From contig NZ_MCHY01000006.1 of assembly GCF_003609605.1 (NCBI RefSeq), positions 1 to 64,000 on the forward strand: a DNA stretch of 64,000 bases, in the 5' to 3' direction. The translations under genes were made by a program, and so were the position numbers. Shown in pieces: positions 51,070-60,636 of this stretch; position 1 is the stretch's first letter; each line of letters starts with the position of its first letter. The notes below the pieces were generated by a model. The model was not told where the DNA came from. It worked only from the letters and a program-made list of their open reading frames with translations, and searched no databases. The DNA is from Ammoniphilus oxalaticus (GTDB lineage Bacteria; Bacillota; Bacilli; Aneurinibacillales; RAOX-1).

Positions 51070-53671
51070 ATGGCAAAGGATTTGAATTTAGACAACCATT
51101 CAATATTTGTCAATGCTTTTATAAGCGCATCGATTGGAATGGCTTTGGTTTCGTTGGAAGGTGACTGGTTGAAAGCAAACCAATCCTTTTGTCGGTTTCT
51201 AGGTTATACAGAAGAAGAGTTAATGACTACTCCCTTTCAAGCCATCACCCACCCAGATGATGTTGAAACAGGGCGAGACCAAGCTCAAAAATTAATAAGC
51301 GGACAAGTAAAATGTTACCAGTCTGAAAGACGGTATCTACATAAATCGGGGAAGGTCATTTGGGGATTGTTAACTTTATCTTTAGTGGAAGATGAGCTTG
51401 GAAAACCATTGCAATTTTTTTTGCAAATCCAGGATATTACGGCTCAAAAAAAAGCGGAAACTCAACTTAAATTAGAACAACAACGCTATTGTTCATTGTT
51501 TGAGTACCATCCTGATCTCGTGATGGCTGTTTCGATGGATGGGAAGTTAGTACAAGCCAATGCTGCTTTTGAAAGGATCACAGGTTATTCGCCAGAGGAA
51601 ATTACTTATCCGGCATCCCTCGTGGTCCCTGAAGATCTTGAACGGATGAGAAGACATTTTGAATTAACTTACCAGGGAAAGTCACAGCAGTTTGAAATCA
51701 CAGCCATTCATAAAATGGGCAAACGAGTCATGTTGCGCGTAACGAGTATTCCCATTATTGAGGAAGGGAAATTGGTCGGTAAGTTTTGTATCGCGAAAGA
51801 TGTAACTGTATTTAAGCAAAAAAGCCAAAAATTACGTGAACTTGAACAACTGTATCGTTTGATTTCTGAGAATGCGCAGGACATTATTACGCTTACGAAC
51901 CGACAGGGTGTATTTTGCTACATCGCGCCGTCCGTTCAATCGATATTAGGCTATGCTCCTGATGAGGTTATTGGTAGGCCAGCATCCGATTTCTTGCATC
52001 CAGAAGACGCAGCAATCTTGTCATCGCCTGATTATATAGAGGCATTTAATGGGAATTGTATTAAAATGGAAAATAGGATGCGTCATAAAGACGGTCATTA
52101 CTTATGGATTGAAACAACTTTGAAGTTGACCCACAATGAACAAGGCGAAATTCAGCAGGTGATTGGGGTCGGTCGGGATATAACGGAACGCAAACAGGCG
52201 GAGGAGGAACTGCGCAAAACGAAGGAGCGGCTGGAAGCGTTCTTTAAAAATAGCGCGGATGCAATGTGGTTGGTTGACTTGGATGATCAGGTATCTGAAG
52301 TGAACGCGACTTTTGAAACAATGTTTGGTTGGCATACGGATGAAGTTGTAGGGAACACGTTGCCGATCGTGCCCGAACAACTGCTCATCGCCAATAAACA
52401 ACTGCACCATCGTGTCAAAGCGGGTGAGTCGATGATTAGTTTTGAAACACTTCGCCAACGGAAGGATGGCTCTAGTCTGTATGTGAGCACGACGTTGTCG
52501 CCTATTCGCGATGCGAAGGGAAATGTTGTCGGAATTTCTGGCGTCTGTCGCGATGTTACGAGCAGGAAAACGATGGAAAAGCAAGCGCGAGCGGCCCAGG
52601 CGCAATTAGAATCGTTTATTGATAATCATAGTGACGCCGTCATTATCTCCTCTGAAAATGGTCAGATCATCCGTGTCAATCGCGCCTTTGAAAGATTATT
52701 TGGTTGGACCGCGGAAGAAGTCATCAATCAACATTAATTCTGATGTCGTATTTGTGCCTGCAGAGCTAAAAGCAGTTGAACTGCCGCAAGGGATCCGATC
52801 GGTAAAAGAAGGGGAACAATTTCACATTAGCGAGACAAAGAGAATTGATCGCAACGGCGACGTTATCTACGTGTCGGTTACGACTTTTCCTCTGTATAAC
52901 TTACATCAAAAGTTTGACGGCTGGGCGGTTATTTTTCGCGATATTACCGAGTGGAAAAAGTCGCAAGAAATGTTGCAGCAATCTGAAAAGTTATCTGTCG
53001 CGGGTCAGTTAGCCGCAGGGATAGCTCATGAGATTCGAAATCCAATTACATCGGTGAAAGGTTTTTTGCAACTCATGCAAACAGGGTACGGAGAGAAAGA
53101 AGAATACATGGAAATTATGACCTCAGAAATTGACCGAATAGAGATTATTTTAGGTGAATTGCTTATCTTAGCAAAACCGCAAATTACCAAGTATGAACAG
53201 GCTAATGCGCAGAAGCTCTTGGAACATGTTGTCGCCTTGTTAGGCACACAAGGGAATTTGCATAATATCTCCATATCCACTGATTTTGAGGTAGAACATC
53301 CTTATATCGATTGTGATGAAAACCAAATCAAACAAGTCTTCATTAATTTCATAAAAAATTCAATGGAAGCGATGCCACAAGGCGGAGAAATTTCGATTGA
53401 ACTACAAAGAATTGAAGAGCGGATGTTGCGCATTTGTTTTATCGACCAAGGCTGTGGCATCCCAGAGGAAATATTGGAGAAGATCGGGCAACCCTTTTTC
53501 ACGACAAAAGAAAATGGTACAGGGCTTGGCTTTATGATTAGTAAAAAGATCATTGAAGATCATGGTGGAAGCATGACGCTAAAAAGCAAAGTGGATGAGG
53601 GTACGGTGATCGAAGTGTTTTTACCCACTGAACCTGTGAATGAGGCCCACTTGACCACTGGTAAAAGATAG
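51070..53671 (+). pseudogene. Five-PAS sensor histidine kinase, frameshifted
   Basis: The first frame (51070-52737) has four full PAS domains and the start of a fifth (FIDNHSDAVIISSENGQIIRVNRAFERLFGWTAEEVINQ), then meets TAA. The next frame continues the same PAS domain (VFVPAELKAVELPQGI...DRNGDVIYVSVTTFPL) and then the HisKA phospho-His in LAAGIAHEIRNP, the N box DENQIKQVFINFIKNSMEAM and G boxes DQGCGIPEE and GTGLGFMISKKI. A 1-base surplus near 52730-52745 explains it. The intact protein would be a soluble sporulation-type kinase (KinA/KinE class) feeding Spo0F. It may be inactive, or a sequencing error. Confidence 0.85.
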
Positions 53672-53706
53672 AGAGGCAGTCGTTTTATGACTGACCTCTT
53701 TTTTTG
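53672..53706 (+). terminator. Terminator after kinase
   Basis: AGAGG with AGTC pairs with GACT and CCTCT, followed by seven T. Confidence 0.85.
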
Positions 53707-53879
53707 TTGCCACTTGATAAGTTGTTATAAACAAACATTAGATTTGCTTGTCGTTGTCCAAGTGTTCACAAAAATGTCATAGATGAGCCTGTTTACCCAT
53801 TGAAATTACTAGAAATGGAACTTAATATTATAATTGTTGTCATAGTGTTAAAGTATGTTTGAATACAACATGACGAGGG

Positions 53880-54461
53880 GTGAGAAAGCTGTTTCAAAAT
53901 GAGAGACAAAGAAAAATCATGGATTTGATTCAAACTGAAAGAAGTTTAAGGACTGCCGAACTAAGTGAACGGTTTAATGTGTCAGAAATGACGATCTACC
54001 GTGACATAAAACCGTTGATCGAACAGGGACTGGTGATGAAGACGTTTGGCGGTATCGCTCTAATGCAGAACGAACGCGAGGTGAGAGGTTCGCAAGAATG
54101 CGTCGTATGCTATCGAACGATCAATGAGCGTCTATCGTATCGTTTAATTCTACCAAACAATCGAATCGACTCTGCTTGCTGCGCGCACTGTGGATTGATT
54201 TTTCATAAAGAATACGAGGATGATGTCATACAAGCCCTATGTTACGACTTTCTATTGCAGACGACAATCAGCGCCCCATTAGCGTGGTATGTGTTGGACA
54301 CTTCACTTGATATGCAATGTTGCCAACCGCAGGCGCTTGCCTTTGGTCGTATCTCGGATGCTGAAAAGTTTGTGAAAGGGTTTGGCGGTCGTGTTTGTTC
54401 TTTTGAAGAGGCGACTCGTGAAGTCACTCGGACCGAAGGGTGCTGCAAGCATGGCAAATAA
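53880..54461 (+). CDS. ycnK: Copper-responsive DeoR-family regulator YcnK
   Basis: The N-terminal 60 residues are a DeoR helix-turn-helix (ERQRKIMDLIQTERSLRTAELSERFNVSEMTIYRDIKPLIEQG). The C-terminal part has cysteine clusters (CVVC, CCAHC, CC) and a NosL-like end (FGRISDAEKFVKGFGGRVCSFEEA), the architecture of B. subtilis YcnK, which represses ycnJ when copper is sufficient. It precedes ycnJ with an 11-base overlap. The start is unclear: the GTG at 53880 is only one base from GAGG, while a CTG at 53889 is at ideal distance and would give a typical DeoR N-terminus. Confidence 0.9.
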   Translation: MRKLFQNERQRKIMDLIQTERSLRTAELSERFNVSEMTIYRDIKPLIEQGLVMKTFGGIALMQNEREVRGSQECVVCYRTINERLSYRLILPNNRIDSACCAHCGLIFHKEYEDDVIQALCYDFLLQTTISAPLAWYVLDTSLDMQCCQPQALAFGRISDAEKFVKGFGGRVCSFEEATREVTRTEGCCKHGK

Positions 54462-56034
54462 GCGTTGCTTGCAACCCGTCTCGGTCGTTGTTTCTTTTCT
54501 ATTCTTATTCATATTCTCTTTTTGTCAAGTGACATTTGGACATGCGGTGTTAATAGAGGCGAATCCGCCCTTAAATAGTCAAGTGGAAGAGTCACCCGCA
54601 GAAATCCGTTATGTCTTTAATGAAAGATTAGAAAAAAGATTGTTTTATATACGTGTCTTTAACGAGCATGGCGAGCTCATGACCGATGATCAGGCGCAAA
54701 TGAGCGAAGATCAACGGGAAGTTTCTCTGGAGCTGCCGCTTTTGCCAAATGGAACGTATACGGTAACGTATCATATTGTTTCAGCGGACGGGCATCCCGT
54801 GGAACAGTCAGGTTATTTAACGGTCGGCAGCTCATCGCAACAACCGAGCAGTTGGTACATGTTAAATGTGGTCAACCAGCAAAACCATGAAGGGGTTAGC
54901 ATCGATCGTATGCTCTATTATGCCGCTCTTCTATTTTTAACAGGCTGGCTTTTCTGGGGGATTTTCTTTTCTTTTCAAGAAGAGACGAACGAAGCGACAT
55001 ATCGCCAATGGTTGCAGCGTTTTAGACACTTTTTCCTTTTTTCCTTGCTGATTACAGGTGGACTTCAACTTTCCTCCTTGTTAAGAGATTGGGGGATCGC
55101 CAGTTTAATTCCTGAATTATCAAAGTCGCTATGGGGTTGGACCTGGCTTATAAGTCTACTGTTAGCAGCTTCGGCTTACTGGATCCTGCGAAAAACAAAG
55201 TGGATCGATGCGTTATGGATTTTGCTACTGCTTGTTATCGAGGGATTGGTCGGTCACGCGATTACATTTAGTCCCGCGTTCCTGACTGTGTTCATCGATA
55301 TTATTCACTTGGTCGTTGCCACAGTGTGGGTCGGAGGCTTATGGTTCTTCATTGTTTTTTGGAAGAGCGCTCGACGGGAGATGATTCGTTTTTACCCGCT
55401 ATTTAGTCAGGCCGCATTGATCAGTATCCTTGTTGCGACTGGCAGCGGACTGTTGTTAACCTTTTTATTTATCCCGAAGTGGTCTTACCTGATTAAAACG
55501 GTATGGGGAATTTTGTTAATTGTTAAGACTGCGCTCGTGTTGGCTGTCGTCTTGGTTGCTCAGTCCGTTCGAACGAAGATGAAGCTAAATCAAGTGGATC
55601 AGTTGGAACGATTACTGCGTATTGATTTTTCCCTCATGATTGCAATTGTGATTATCGTGGGAGCGCTAACGTATGTTAATCCATTGCCACAGAATAAGCC
55701 TTTATATTGGAATGAAAAACGACCTTCTGTTCACTTGATGACACAAATTACGCCAAAAGCGCCAGGCGACAATCAAATTTCAGTTCACGCCAAGATGGTC
55801 CAAGCGGATCGGGAAGTGAAGTTAGTTGAAGTTTCATTGGTGAATCGCGATGGTAAGGTTGCGCCGATTCAAGTGCCAGTGGAACCGATCGACTCTGAAG
55901 TAGAGGAAATTGGCGATGCATTCAGGGCCCAAGGACCGTATCTCCCTTTTGCCGGTAATTGGACGATTGAGGTTCGTGTCCGTGATTCTAATGATGATGA
56001 AAAAATGTACAAAAAAGATTTTACAGTCTATTAA
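54451..56034 (+). CDS. ycnJ: Copper uptake protein YcnJ (CopC-CopD fusion)
   Basis: This 527-residue membrane protein has a signal peptide ending FGHA, so the mature chain starts with His, a Cu(II) ligand in CopC domains (HAVLIEANPPLNSQVEESP, then SADGHPVEQSGY). Eight or so membrane helices form the CopD part (about 145-410, with GHAITFSPAF and IIHLVVATVWVGGLW). A C-terminal YtkA-like beta domain (about 430-525) ends the chain. In B. subtilis YcnJ imports copper. The ATG at 54451 overlaps ycnK. Confidence 0.92.
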   Translation: MANKRCLQPVSVVVSFLFLFIFSFCQVTFGHAVLIEANPPLNSQVEESPAEIRYVFNERLEKRLFYIRVFNEHGELMTDDQAQMSEDQREVSLELPLLPNGTYTVTYHIVSADGHPVEQSGYLTVGSSSQQPSSWYMLNVVNQQNHEGVSIDRMLYYAALLFLTGWLFWGIFFSFQEETNEATYRQWLQRFRHFFLFSLLITGGLQLSSLLRDWGIASLIPELSKSLWGWTWLISLLLAASAYWILRKTKWIDALWILLLLVIEGLVGHAITFSPAFLTVFIDIIHLVVATVWVGGLWFFIVFWKSARREMIRFYPLFSQAALISILVATGSGLLLTFLFIPKWSYLIKTVWGILLIVKTALVLAVVLVAQSVRTKMKLNQVDQLERLLRIDFSLMIAIVIIVGALTYVNPLPQNKPLYWNEKRPSVHLMTQITPKAPGDNQISVHAKMVQADREVKLVEVSLVNRDGKVAPIQVPVEPIDSEVEEIGDAFRAQGPYLPFAGNWTIEVRVRDSNDDEKMYKKDFTVY

Positions 56035-56064
56035 AATATAAACGAATGGAAAGGTTGATCATAT

Positions 56065-56697
56065 ATGAAAAAATTAACTCAAGTTCTTCTTTCAACGGTT
56101 CTTACGGTCACGATGTTTAGCGGTTTGGCGGAGGCCCACGTCACGGTGCAGCCCAGGGAAGTGACGCAAGGTTCTTATGAAGTTTTTACAGTGCGTGTCC
56201 CTTCTGAAAAGGATGATACACCTACGATGAAAGTGGAAGTGAAATTTCCGGAAGGAGTTTCTGTCTCCCGTTTTGAACCGAAACCAGGTTGGTCTTATGA
56301 GGTTGAGGAAAACGATGATGGTCGGATTGAAGGGGTTCGTTGGAGCGCGACGGGCGAGGGATTAGCTCCCATTGAATTTGCGCAATTTACCTTCCAAGGA
56401 CGTGTCAATGATGATGCGACAGACCTGATTTGGAAAGCATATCAAACGTACGGTGATGGTGACGTTGTCGACTGGGTTGGAGCGGAAGGTTCGGAAACGC
56501 CGGCTTCGGTAACAACCGTTAAACCGCTTCCAGCGGGCCAAGCGGCAGATGATCACGATCATGAGACAGCTGGAGCGGCGGTAGAAGGGGTGGAAACGAC
56601 AAACGGCGGAGGATCGAATGCCTCGTTGTTATTATCTATTGCAGCGTTGGTTCTCGGATTAATCGCGTTAGGGATGTCGTTTAGGAAACGAGCGTAA
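56065..56697 (+). CDS. ycnI: YcnI copper-binding protein (DUF1775)
   Basis: This 210-residue protein has a signal peptide ending LAEA, mature N-terminal His (HVTVQPREVTQGSYEVFTVRVP), a DUF1775 domain (to about 150, with WSATGEGLAP and WKAYQTYGDGDVVDWVG) and one C-terminal membrane helix. Published B. subtilis YcnI binds Cu(II) through the N-terminal histidine. It lies 30 bases after ycnJ. It probably hands copper to YcnJ. Confidence 0.93.
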   Translation: MKKLTQVLLSTVLTVTMFSGLAEAHVTVQPREVTQGSYEVFTVRVPSEKDDTPTMKVEVKFPEGVSVSRFEPKPGWSYEVEENDDGRIEGVRWSATGEGLAPIEFAQFTFQGRVNDDATDLIWKAYQTYGDGDVVDWVGAEGSETPASVTTVKPLPAGQAADDHDHETAGAAVEGVETTNGGGSNASLLLSIAALVLGLIALGMSFRKRA

Positions 56698-56790
56698 GGT
56701 TCGTTGGCGGGCTCATGTTTCGTAACTGGGTCAACGCTCCATGTAAATGCCGGACAGGTCCTGTCTTCTTGAGCGGTCAATGAATGCGAA

Positions 56791-56827
56791 AAAGCAGGCA
56801 GTTCAATTTGAACTGCCTGCTTTTGTT
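56791..56827. terminator. Bidirectional terminator
   Basis: GCAGGCAGTTCAA and TTGAACTGCCTGC form a perfect 13-bp stem with T-runs on both strands, between ycnI and the convergent osmC-like gene. Confidence 0.92.
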
Positions 56828-56835
56828 TGGATCTG

Positions 56836-57285
56836 TTAGGATTGGATTGTAATCGTTGGTTCTACGGTCACTTCGACATTGCCTTCTAACGTTTTGGAAA
56901 TCATACAAGCGGATTCCGCTCGTTCGGCTCCTTTTTTGGCCGTCTCGATATCTTCCTCTGTCGCATCTTTACCAAGGATAATCGTTGGACGGTGAATAAT
57001 CTTTTCGAATTTCAGTCCGCCCTCGCCATCTAAAATACATTCGGATGCGAGCGTGATGTCTTCTACCGGTAATTTACGGTTCGTTAGGACAATGCCAAGT
57101 GTGATCAAGTAGCAAGTGGATGCGGCCCCGAGCAGTAGCTCCTCCGGGTTCGTTCCTGTGCCAGGACCGCCTAGTTCAGCTGGCGCTGAAATCGGAGCTT
57201 GTAATTTCCCAGATGAAATTTTCCCTGCTCCATCTCTTCCCCCTGACCAGTTGGCTTCTAAATTAAAATGATATTTTTTAGACAT
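56836..57285 (-). CDS. OsmC/Ohr family protein
   Basis: The 149-residue protein has the two peroxidatic/resolving cysteines of the family, in GAASTCYLITLGI and AESACMISKTLEG, with the loop GTNPEELLLGA. The OsmC/Ohr group reduces organic hydroperoxides; whether this member is Ohr-type or OsmC-type is uncertain. The ATG follows GAGGAAAC. Single gene. Confidence 0.9.
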   Translation of the reverse strand: MSKKYHFNLEANWSGGRDGAGKISSGKLQAPISAPAELGGPGTGTNPEELLLGAASTCYLITLGIVLTNRKLPVEDITLASECILDGEGGLKFEKIIHRPTIILGKDATEEDIETAKKGAERAESACMISKTLEGNVEVTVEPTITIQS

Positions 57286-57468
57286 GCTTGTTTCCTCCTC
57301 AGATAGATCAATTACGCCTTTGCCAATCTTTGCTTAGATTGCTTTCAGCGCGCAGGCATTAACTGAATGTAATGATTTCCATACAATTCCTTATTCTGCG
57401 CGACAGGGCCTGACTCCTGCTCACGTTAAGGGCGCAATATGCTTTTAGATAAAATAGAATGTTTCTAT

Positions 57469-57503
57469 TTACAAAAGGGGAGCGGTAAGATATAATTTAC
57501 CGC
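57469..57503 (+). promoter_or_regulatory. Promoter with palindromic operator for metal-binding lipoprotein
   Basis: TTACAA (57469), 16 bases, TATAAT (57491). A perfect 7-bp inverted repeat, GCGGTAA-N8-TTACCGC, spans 57482-57503 and encloses the -10. A repressor dimer binding there would block RNA polymerase. The motif does not match the Fur or MntR boxes I know; Zur is possible. A second small repeat, GAAT-G-ATTC, lies at 57512-57520. Confidence 0.6.
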
Positions 57504-57540
57504 ATTAAATAAGAATGATTCCGATTGGGAGGCGCTTTTA

Positions 57541-58509
57541 ATGGAGAGAAGAAGAGTCGTGTGGTTGTTGGTGATCGGATGTTTGCTCATTGTCAGCGGA
57601 TGCGGACAACAACAAAATGCAAGTCAAACTGTGGGAAAAGGGGAGCAACTTTCGATCTACACTTCTTTATTTCCTTTATATGATTTCACGAGAAAAATTG
57701 CGGGGGAACGCGCGGAAGTGAAAAATATTGTTCCGCCCGGTGTCGAGGCGCATGACTTCGAACCTAAAGCTAAAGATATGATGATGTTAAATGATGCTGA
57801 TCTGCTCATTTACAATGGGGCTGGATTTGAAGGGTGGATCGAGAAAGTATCCGCTGCCCTTAACAATGACAAATTGAAACAAGTCGATGCGAGCCAGGGG
57901 ATTGACCTGCTGCCCGCTGAAGGAAGTGGGGAAGAAGCGTTGGGTGAGGAGGGGCATCACGGGCATGGACAATCGGGCCCTTGGGATCCGCATGTTTGGT
58001 TGGACCCAAATCGGGCGAAACAGCAGGCAGAAACGATTCGAGACGCCCTGATTGAAGTGGATCCTGCTCATCAGACCGAATATGAACGGAATTATGAGCA
58101 ACTCGCTAGGCAATTTGACGAACTTGACGCCCGCTTAGACGATTTGCGAGAGCATGTCCAACAAAAATCACTCGTTGTGTCTCACGCTTCTTTTGGCTAT
58201 TTAACAGAAACATACGACTTCGAGCAGATTGCAATCGCCGGACTATCGCCAGCTAATGAGCCGACGCAACGGGAATTGCAATTGATTATTGAACAGATTG
58301 AAGCGCGCCAGGTTACCTATATTTTGTTTGAAACGCTCGTTTCGGGGAAAATCGCGGAAGTGATTAAAAAAGAGGTCGGCGCGGAAGCTCTTACTTTAAA
58401 TCCACTTGAAAATGTAACGGAAAAAGAAGTGGCGGACGGCAAAGATTATTTTGCGATAATGGATGAGAACATTGATGTTTTGAAGAAGGCGCTTGATTAT
58501 CGACGGTAA
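57541..58509 (+). CDS. Zinc/manganese ABC transporter binding lipoprotein (ZnuA/AdcA-like)
   Basis: The 322-residue protein has a lipobox (LIVSGCG), the cluster A-I SBP fold (YTSLFPLYDFTRKIAG, PPGVEAHDFEPKAKDMM) and metal ligands in EAHDF, DPHVWLDP, VSHASFGY and the distal Asp region KDYFAIMDENIDVLKKA. A His-rich loop before the second ligand (EEGHHGHGQ) favours zinc. No permease or ATPase gene is adjacent, so it depends on a transporter encoded elsewhere. Its promoter has a palindromic operator. Confidence 0.92.
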   Translation: MERRRVVWLLVIGCLLIVSGCGQQQNASQTVGKGEQLSIYTSLFPLYDFTRKIAGERAEVKNIVPPGVEAHDFEPKAKDMMMLNDADLLIYNGAGFEGWIEKVSAALNNDKLKQVDASQGIDLLPAEGSGEEALGEEGHHGHGQSGPWDPHVWLDPNRAKQQAETIRDALIEVDPAHQTEYERNYEQLARQFDELDARLDDLREHVQQKSLVVSHASFGYLTETYDFEQIAIAGLSPANEPTQRELQLIIEQIEARQVTYILFETLVSGKIAEVIKKEVGAEALTLNPLENVTEKEVADGKDYFAIMDENIDVLKKALDYRR

Positions 58510-58512
58510 GGA

Positions 58513-58552
58513 AAAACAGCTTGTTCGGGGGGCTTTCAGCAACCTGTTTTGT
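58513..58552 (+). terminator. Terminator after the metal-binding lipoprotein gene
   Basis: AAACAG with TTG pairs with CAA and CTGTTTT. The stem is short and interrupted, and the T-run forms part of the next promoter. Confidence 0.5.
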
Positions 58553-58577
58553 GACTGATGCTGTAACCGACTATAAT
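58549..58577 (+). promoter_or_regulatory. Sigma-A promoter for the bacilliredoxin gene
   Basis: TTGTGA, 17-base spacer, TATAAT; about 100 bases before the start codon. Confidence 0.6.
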
Positions 58578-58674
58578 GGAAAGAGCGTTGCAAATGAATC
58601 AAACCGCTTCTAAGCTTTTAAAACTAGTTTGAAATCGTTAGAATAAGGTTAAATACAACCATTTAGGAGTGATG

Positions 58675-59124
58675 ATGACGATGATGCCTTTTGATGCCTA
58701 TATGAACCAATTGAAACAAATGGTCCAGCCAATGAGAGACGAATTGACGCAAGCAGGCTTTCAGGAGTTAACGACACCAGAGGAAGTCGATAATTTCTTT
58801 AAGGATACGAAAGGCGTAACAGTGATGGTGATTAACTCTGTCTGCGGATGCGCCGCTGGCATTGCCCGCCCTGCTGTGATTTATTCGGTGAAAGAAAGCG
58901 AGAAGAAACCGGACCATTTCGTAACCGTGTTTGCTGGACAAGATAAGGAAGCGACGGCGCAGGCTCGGACATACATCGATGGAATCCCGCCATCTTCCCC
59001 GTCGATCGCTCTTTTTAAAGATGGAGAGATCGTTCATTTTATTCCGCGTGAGCAAATTGAGGGTCAAACAGCTGAGAGTGTTGTAGCTAATTTGCAACAA
59101 GCGTATAACAAATATTGTGACTAA
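58675..59124 (+). CDS. brxA: Bacilliredoxin (BrxA/BrxB family)
   Basis: Bacilliredoxins remove bacillithiol from mixed disulfides. The protein (149 residues from 58675) has the defining CGC motif in VINSVCGCAAGIARPAV, the thioredoxin-like end HFVTVFAGQDKEATAQAR and the conserved PPSSPSIALFKDGEIVHFIPR. In-frame starts GTG 58669, ATG 58672, 58675 and 58681 cluster after GGAG; 58675 is a compromise. Whether it is BrxA or BrxB is not certain. A terminator follows. Confidence 0.88.
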   Translation: MTMMPFDAYMNQLKQMVQPMRDELTQAGFQELTTPEEVDNFFKDTKGVTVMVINSVCGCAAGIARPAVIYSVKESEKKPDHFVTVFAGQDKEATAQARTYIDGIPPSSPSIALFKDGEIVHFIPREQIEGQTAESVVANLQQAYNKYCD

Positions 59125-59141
59125 GATAAGGAATAAAAAGG

Positions 59142-59197
59142 AAGGGTTGTCCTGAAAGTCGGCGTTATCCGATTTTTCTAGACACCCTTTTTATTTT
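59142..59197 (+). terminator. Terminator after bacilliredoxin gene
   Basis: AAGGGTTGTCCTGAAAGTCGG pairs, with mismatches, with CCGATTTTTCTAGACACCCTT, then TTTATTTT. It shares arm and loop sequence with the terminators at 6906 and 47952. Confidence 0.85.
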
Positions 59198-59235
59198 AGG
59201 AGAGAGGTCGATGCCGATGCCGCGCGTCCTGCTGT

Positions 59236-59380
59236 AGCGGGAGTTTAGGCCGTTAGAGCGTCTCGCCTTATTACATCTGTTCTGTAAGTGTCATAGGGAC
59301 GCTTACACACCAATATTCGTTGTCACCCCCCGTTTTTTCGATTGCAACGGGAGTTTTGACGCTTACAACCCCTATTTTTA
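59236..59380. repeat. Diverged copies of the dispersed GGAG repeat
   Basis: GCGGGAGTTTAGGCCGTTA (59238) and ACGGGAGTTTTGACGCTTA (59347) resemble the 11.3-kb junction GCGGGAGTTTCGCCGCTTA. GACGCTTACA followed by CC and an AT-rich run occurs at 59299 and 59358. The 59125-59446 gap holds only this and the preceding terminator; I see no gene in it. Confidence 0.55.
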
Positions 59381-59446
59381 GAGCAGCTCATCTCCAACGG
59401 TCTTTTCTCCCTTTACAGTGGCCGAACTAGTCCTCCTCGTTGTCAT

Positions 59447-60517
59447 CTACGTGAAGTAAGCAATCTCCGCTTGCGGGAAGTATTCATTGATGAGTCGTTT
59501 CAGGTGCTGGTGTAACTCCAGAGCTTCATCCTTTTTGTATACGTATTTACCGCGACCGTATTTTCCCCATTTGTACTGTCGCTTCGTTTCATCCATTTCT
59601 AATTTTGTCTTTGGGTAGCGCGTTAAAATTAAGTTCCTTGCCACTTTCGTAAAACGATGCTGGATCAATTCGAACGTCAAATCAGTGACGGAAGCGGGAG
59701 GTAAGGCGGCGGATAACTTCTGAAACAGTCGCTCATAACCTTCTTGCCATCCATCAAATCGATACAATGGGGCGCACAAGAAGCCGAGTGGATACCCTGC
59801 CTCCGCTACCTTCCGCGCCGCTTCAATGCGGTCTTGCAACGGGGAAGTGCCGGGTTCGAATTGGTCGACAACGTAATCCGCATTGACACTAAAACGGAAA
59901 CGTGTTCGACCATTGTGTTTAGCGTCAAGTAAGGGGTCGACGTGGGCGAATTTCGTAACAAATCGAAGGTGTCCCAGTTCCTGTTGACCAAAGAATTCAA
60001 TCGTCTTTTTTAGAGAGCCGCTAATGTGCTCGATCCCAACTGGATCGGACGTGCACGCCGCTTCAAATCGCGTGATTTCAGGGGCGCGCTCGTTCATATA
60101 TTTGCTGGCTTGGGCAAAGATTTCATCTAGATTGACATAAATCCGAATATACGGGCGGGTCCCTACATTCGTGTTTAGGTAACAATAATGACAATGCCCC
60201 ATACATCCTGTCGCTAACGGAATCGCATATTCGGCAGAAGGCTTGGAGGTTTCAAATTTTAAAGAGCGCTTGACTCCGATCACTAAAGTTCGTTTGGCAT
60301 TGCGGTACCACTCGGGGGAACCTGAATCCCCTTCGATACCGCGAACTTGATTGTGAGAAGTCGTCATGCGCACGGGGGTATCGCTTTGTTGTTGATAATG
60401 TTCCCATAACTGCTTCCCTAATGGATACTCTAACGCTTGCGGTTCGAAAAAGACGACATCCGGTTTAAATAACGGAGCGTGTATTTGTCTTTTTTCTCGA
60501 TCTAAAACAATACTCAT
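59447..60517 (-). CDS. splB: Spore photoproduct lyase
   Basis: SplB repairs the thymine dimer (spore photoproduct) formed by UV in spore DNA, during germination. The 356-residue radical SAM protein has the 4Fe-4S cysteines Cys105, Cys109 and Cys112 in GCMGHCHYC and the H-atom donor Cys155 in FEAACTSDPVG. The start follows GGGAGGTGAG. It is divergent from mntR. Expression in the forespore is expected. Confidence 0.96.
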   Translation of the reverse strand: MSIVLDREKRQIHAPLFKPDVVFFEPQALEYPLGKQLWEHYQQQSDTPVRMTTSHNQVRGIEGDSGSPEWYRNAKRTLVIGVKRSLKFETSKPSAEYAIPLATGCMGHCHYCYLNTNVGTRPYIRIYVNLDEIFAQASKYMNERAPEITRFEAACTSDPVGIEHISGSLKKTIEFFGQQELGHLRFVTKFAHVDPLLDAKHNGRTRFRFSVNADYVVDQFEPGTSPLQDRIEAARKVAEAGYPLGFLCAPLYRFDGWQEGYERLFQKLSAALPPASVTDLTFELIQHRFTKVARNLILTRYPKTKLEMDETKRQYKWGKYGRGKYVYKKDEALELHQHLKRLINEYFPQAEIAYFT

Positions 60518-60636
60518 TTAGGCTCACCTCCCTGTTAGTATGCGGGTTAGGCGACCTATATTTACTTGCTTTGCGGTGCCAACATAAGGTAAGATTACTG
60601 TTGGACTATATCGGCATGAAAGTGGGAGAATAAGCC

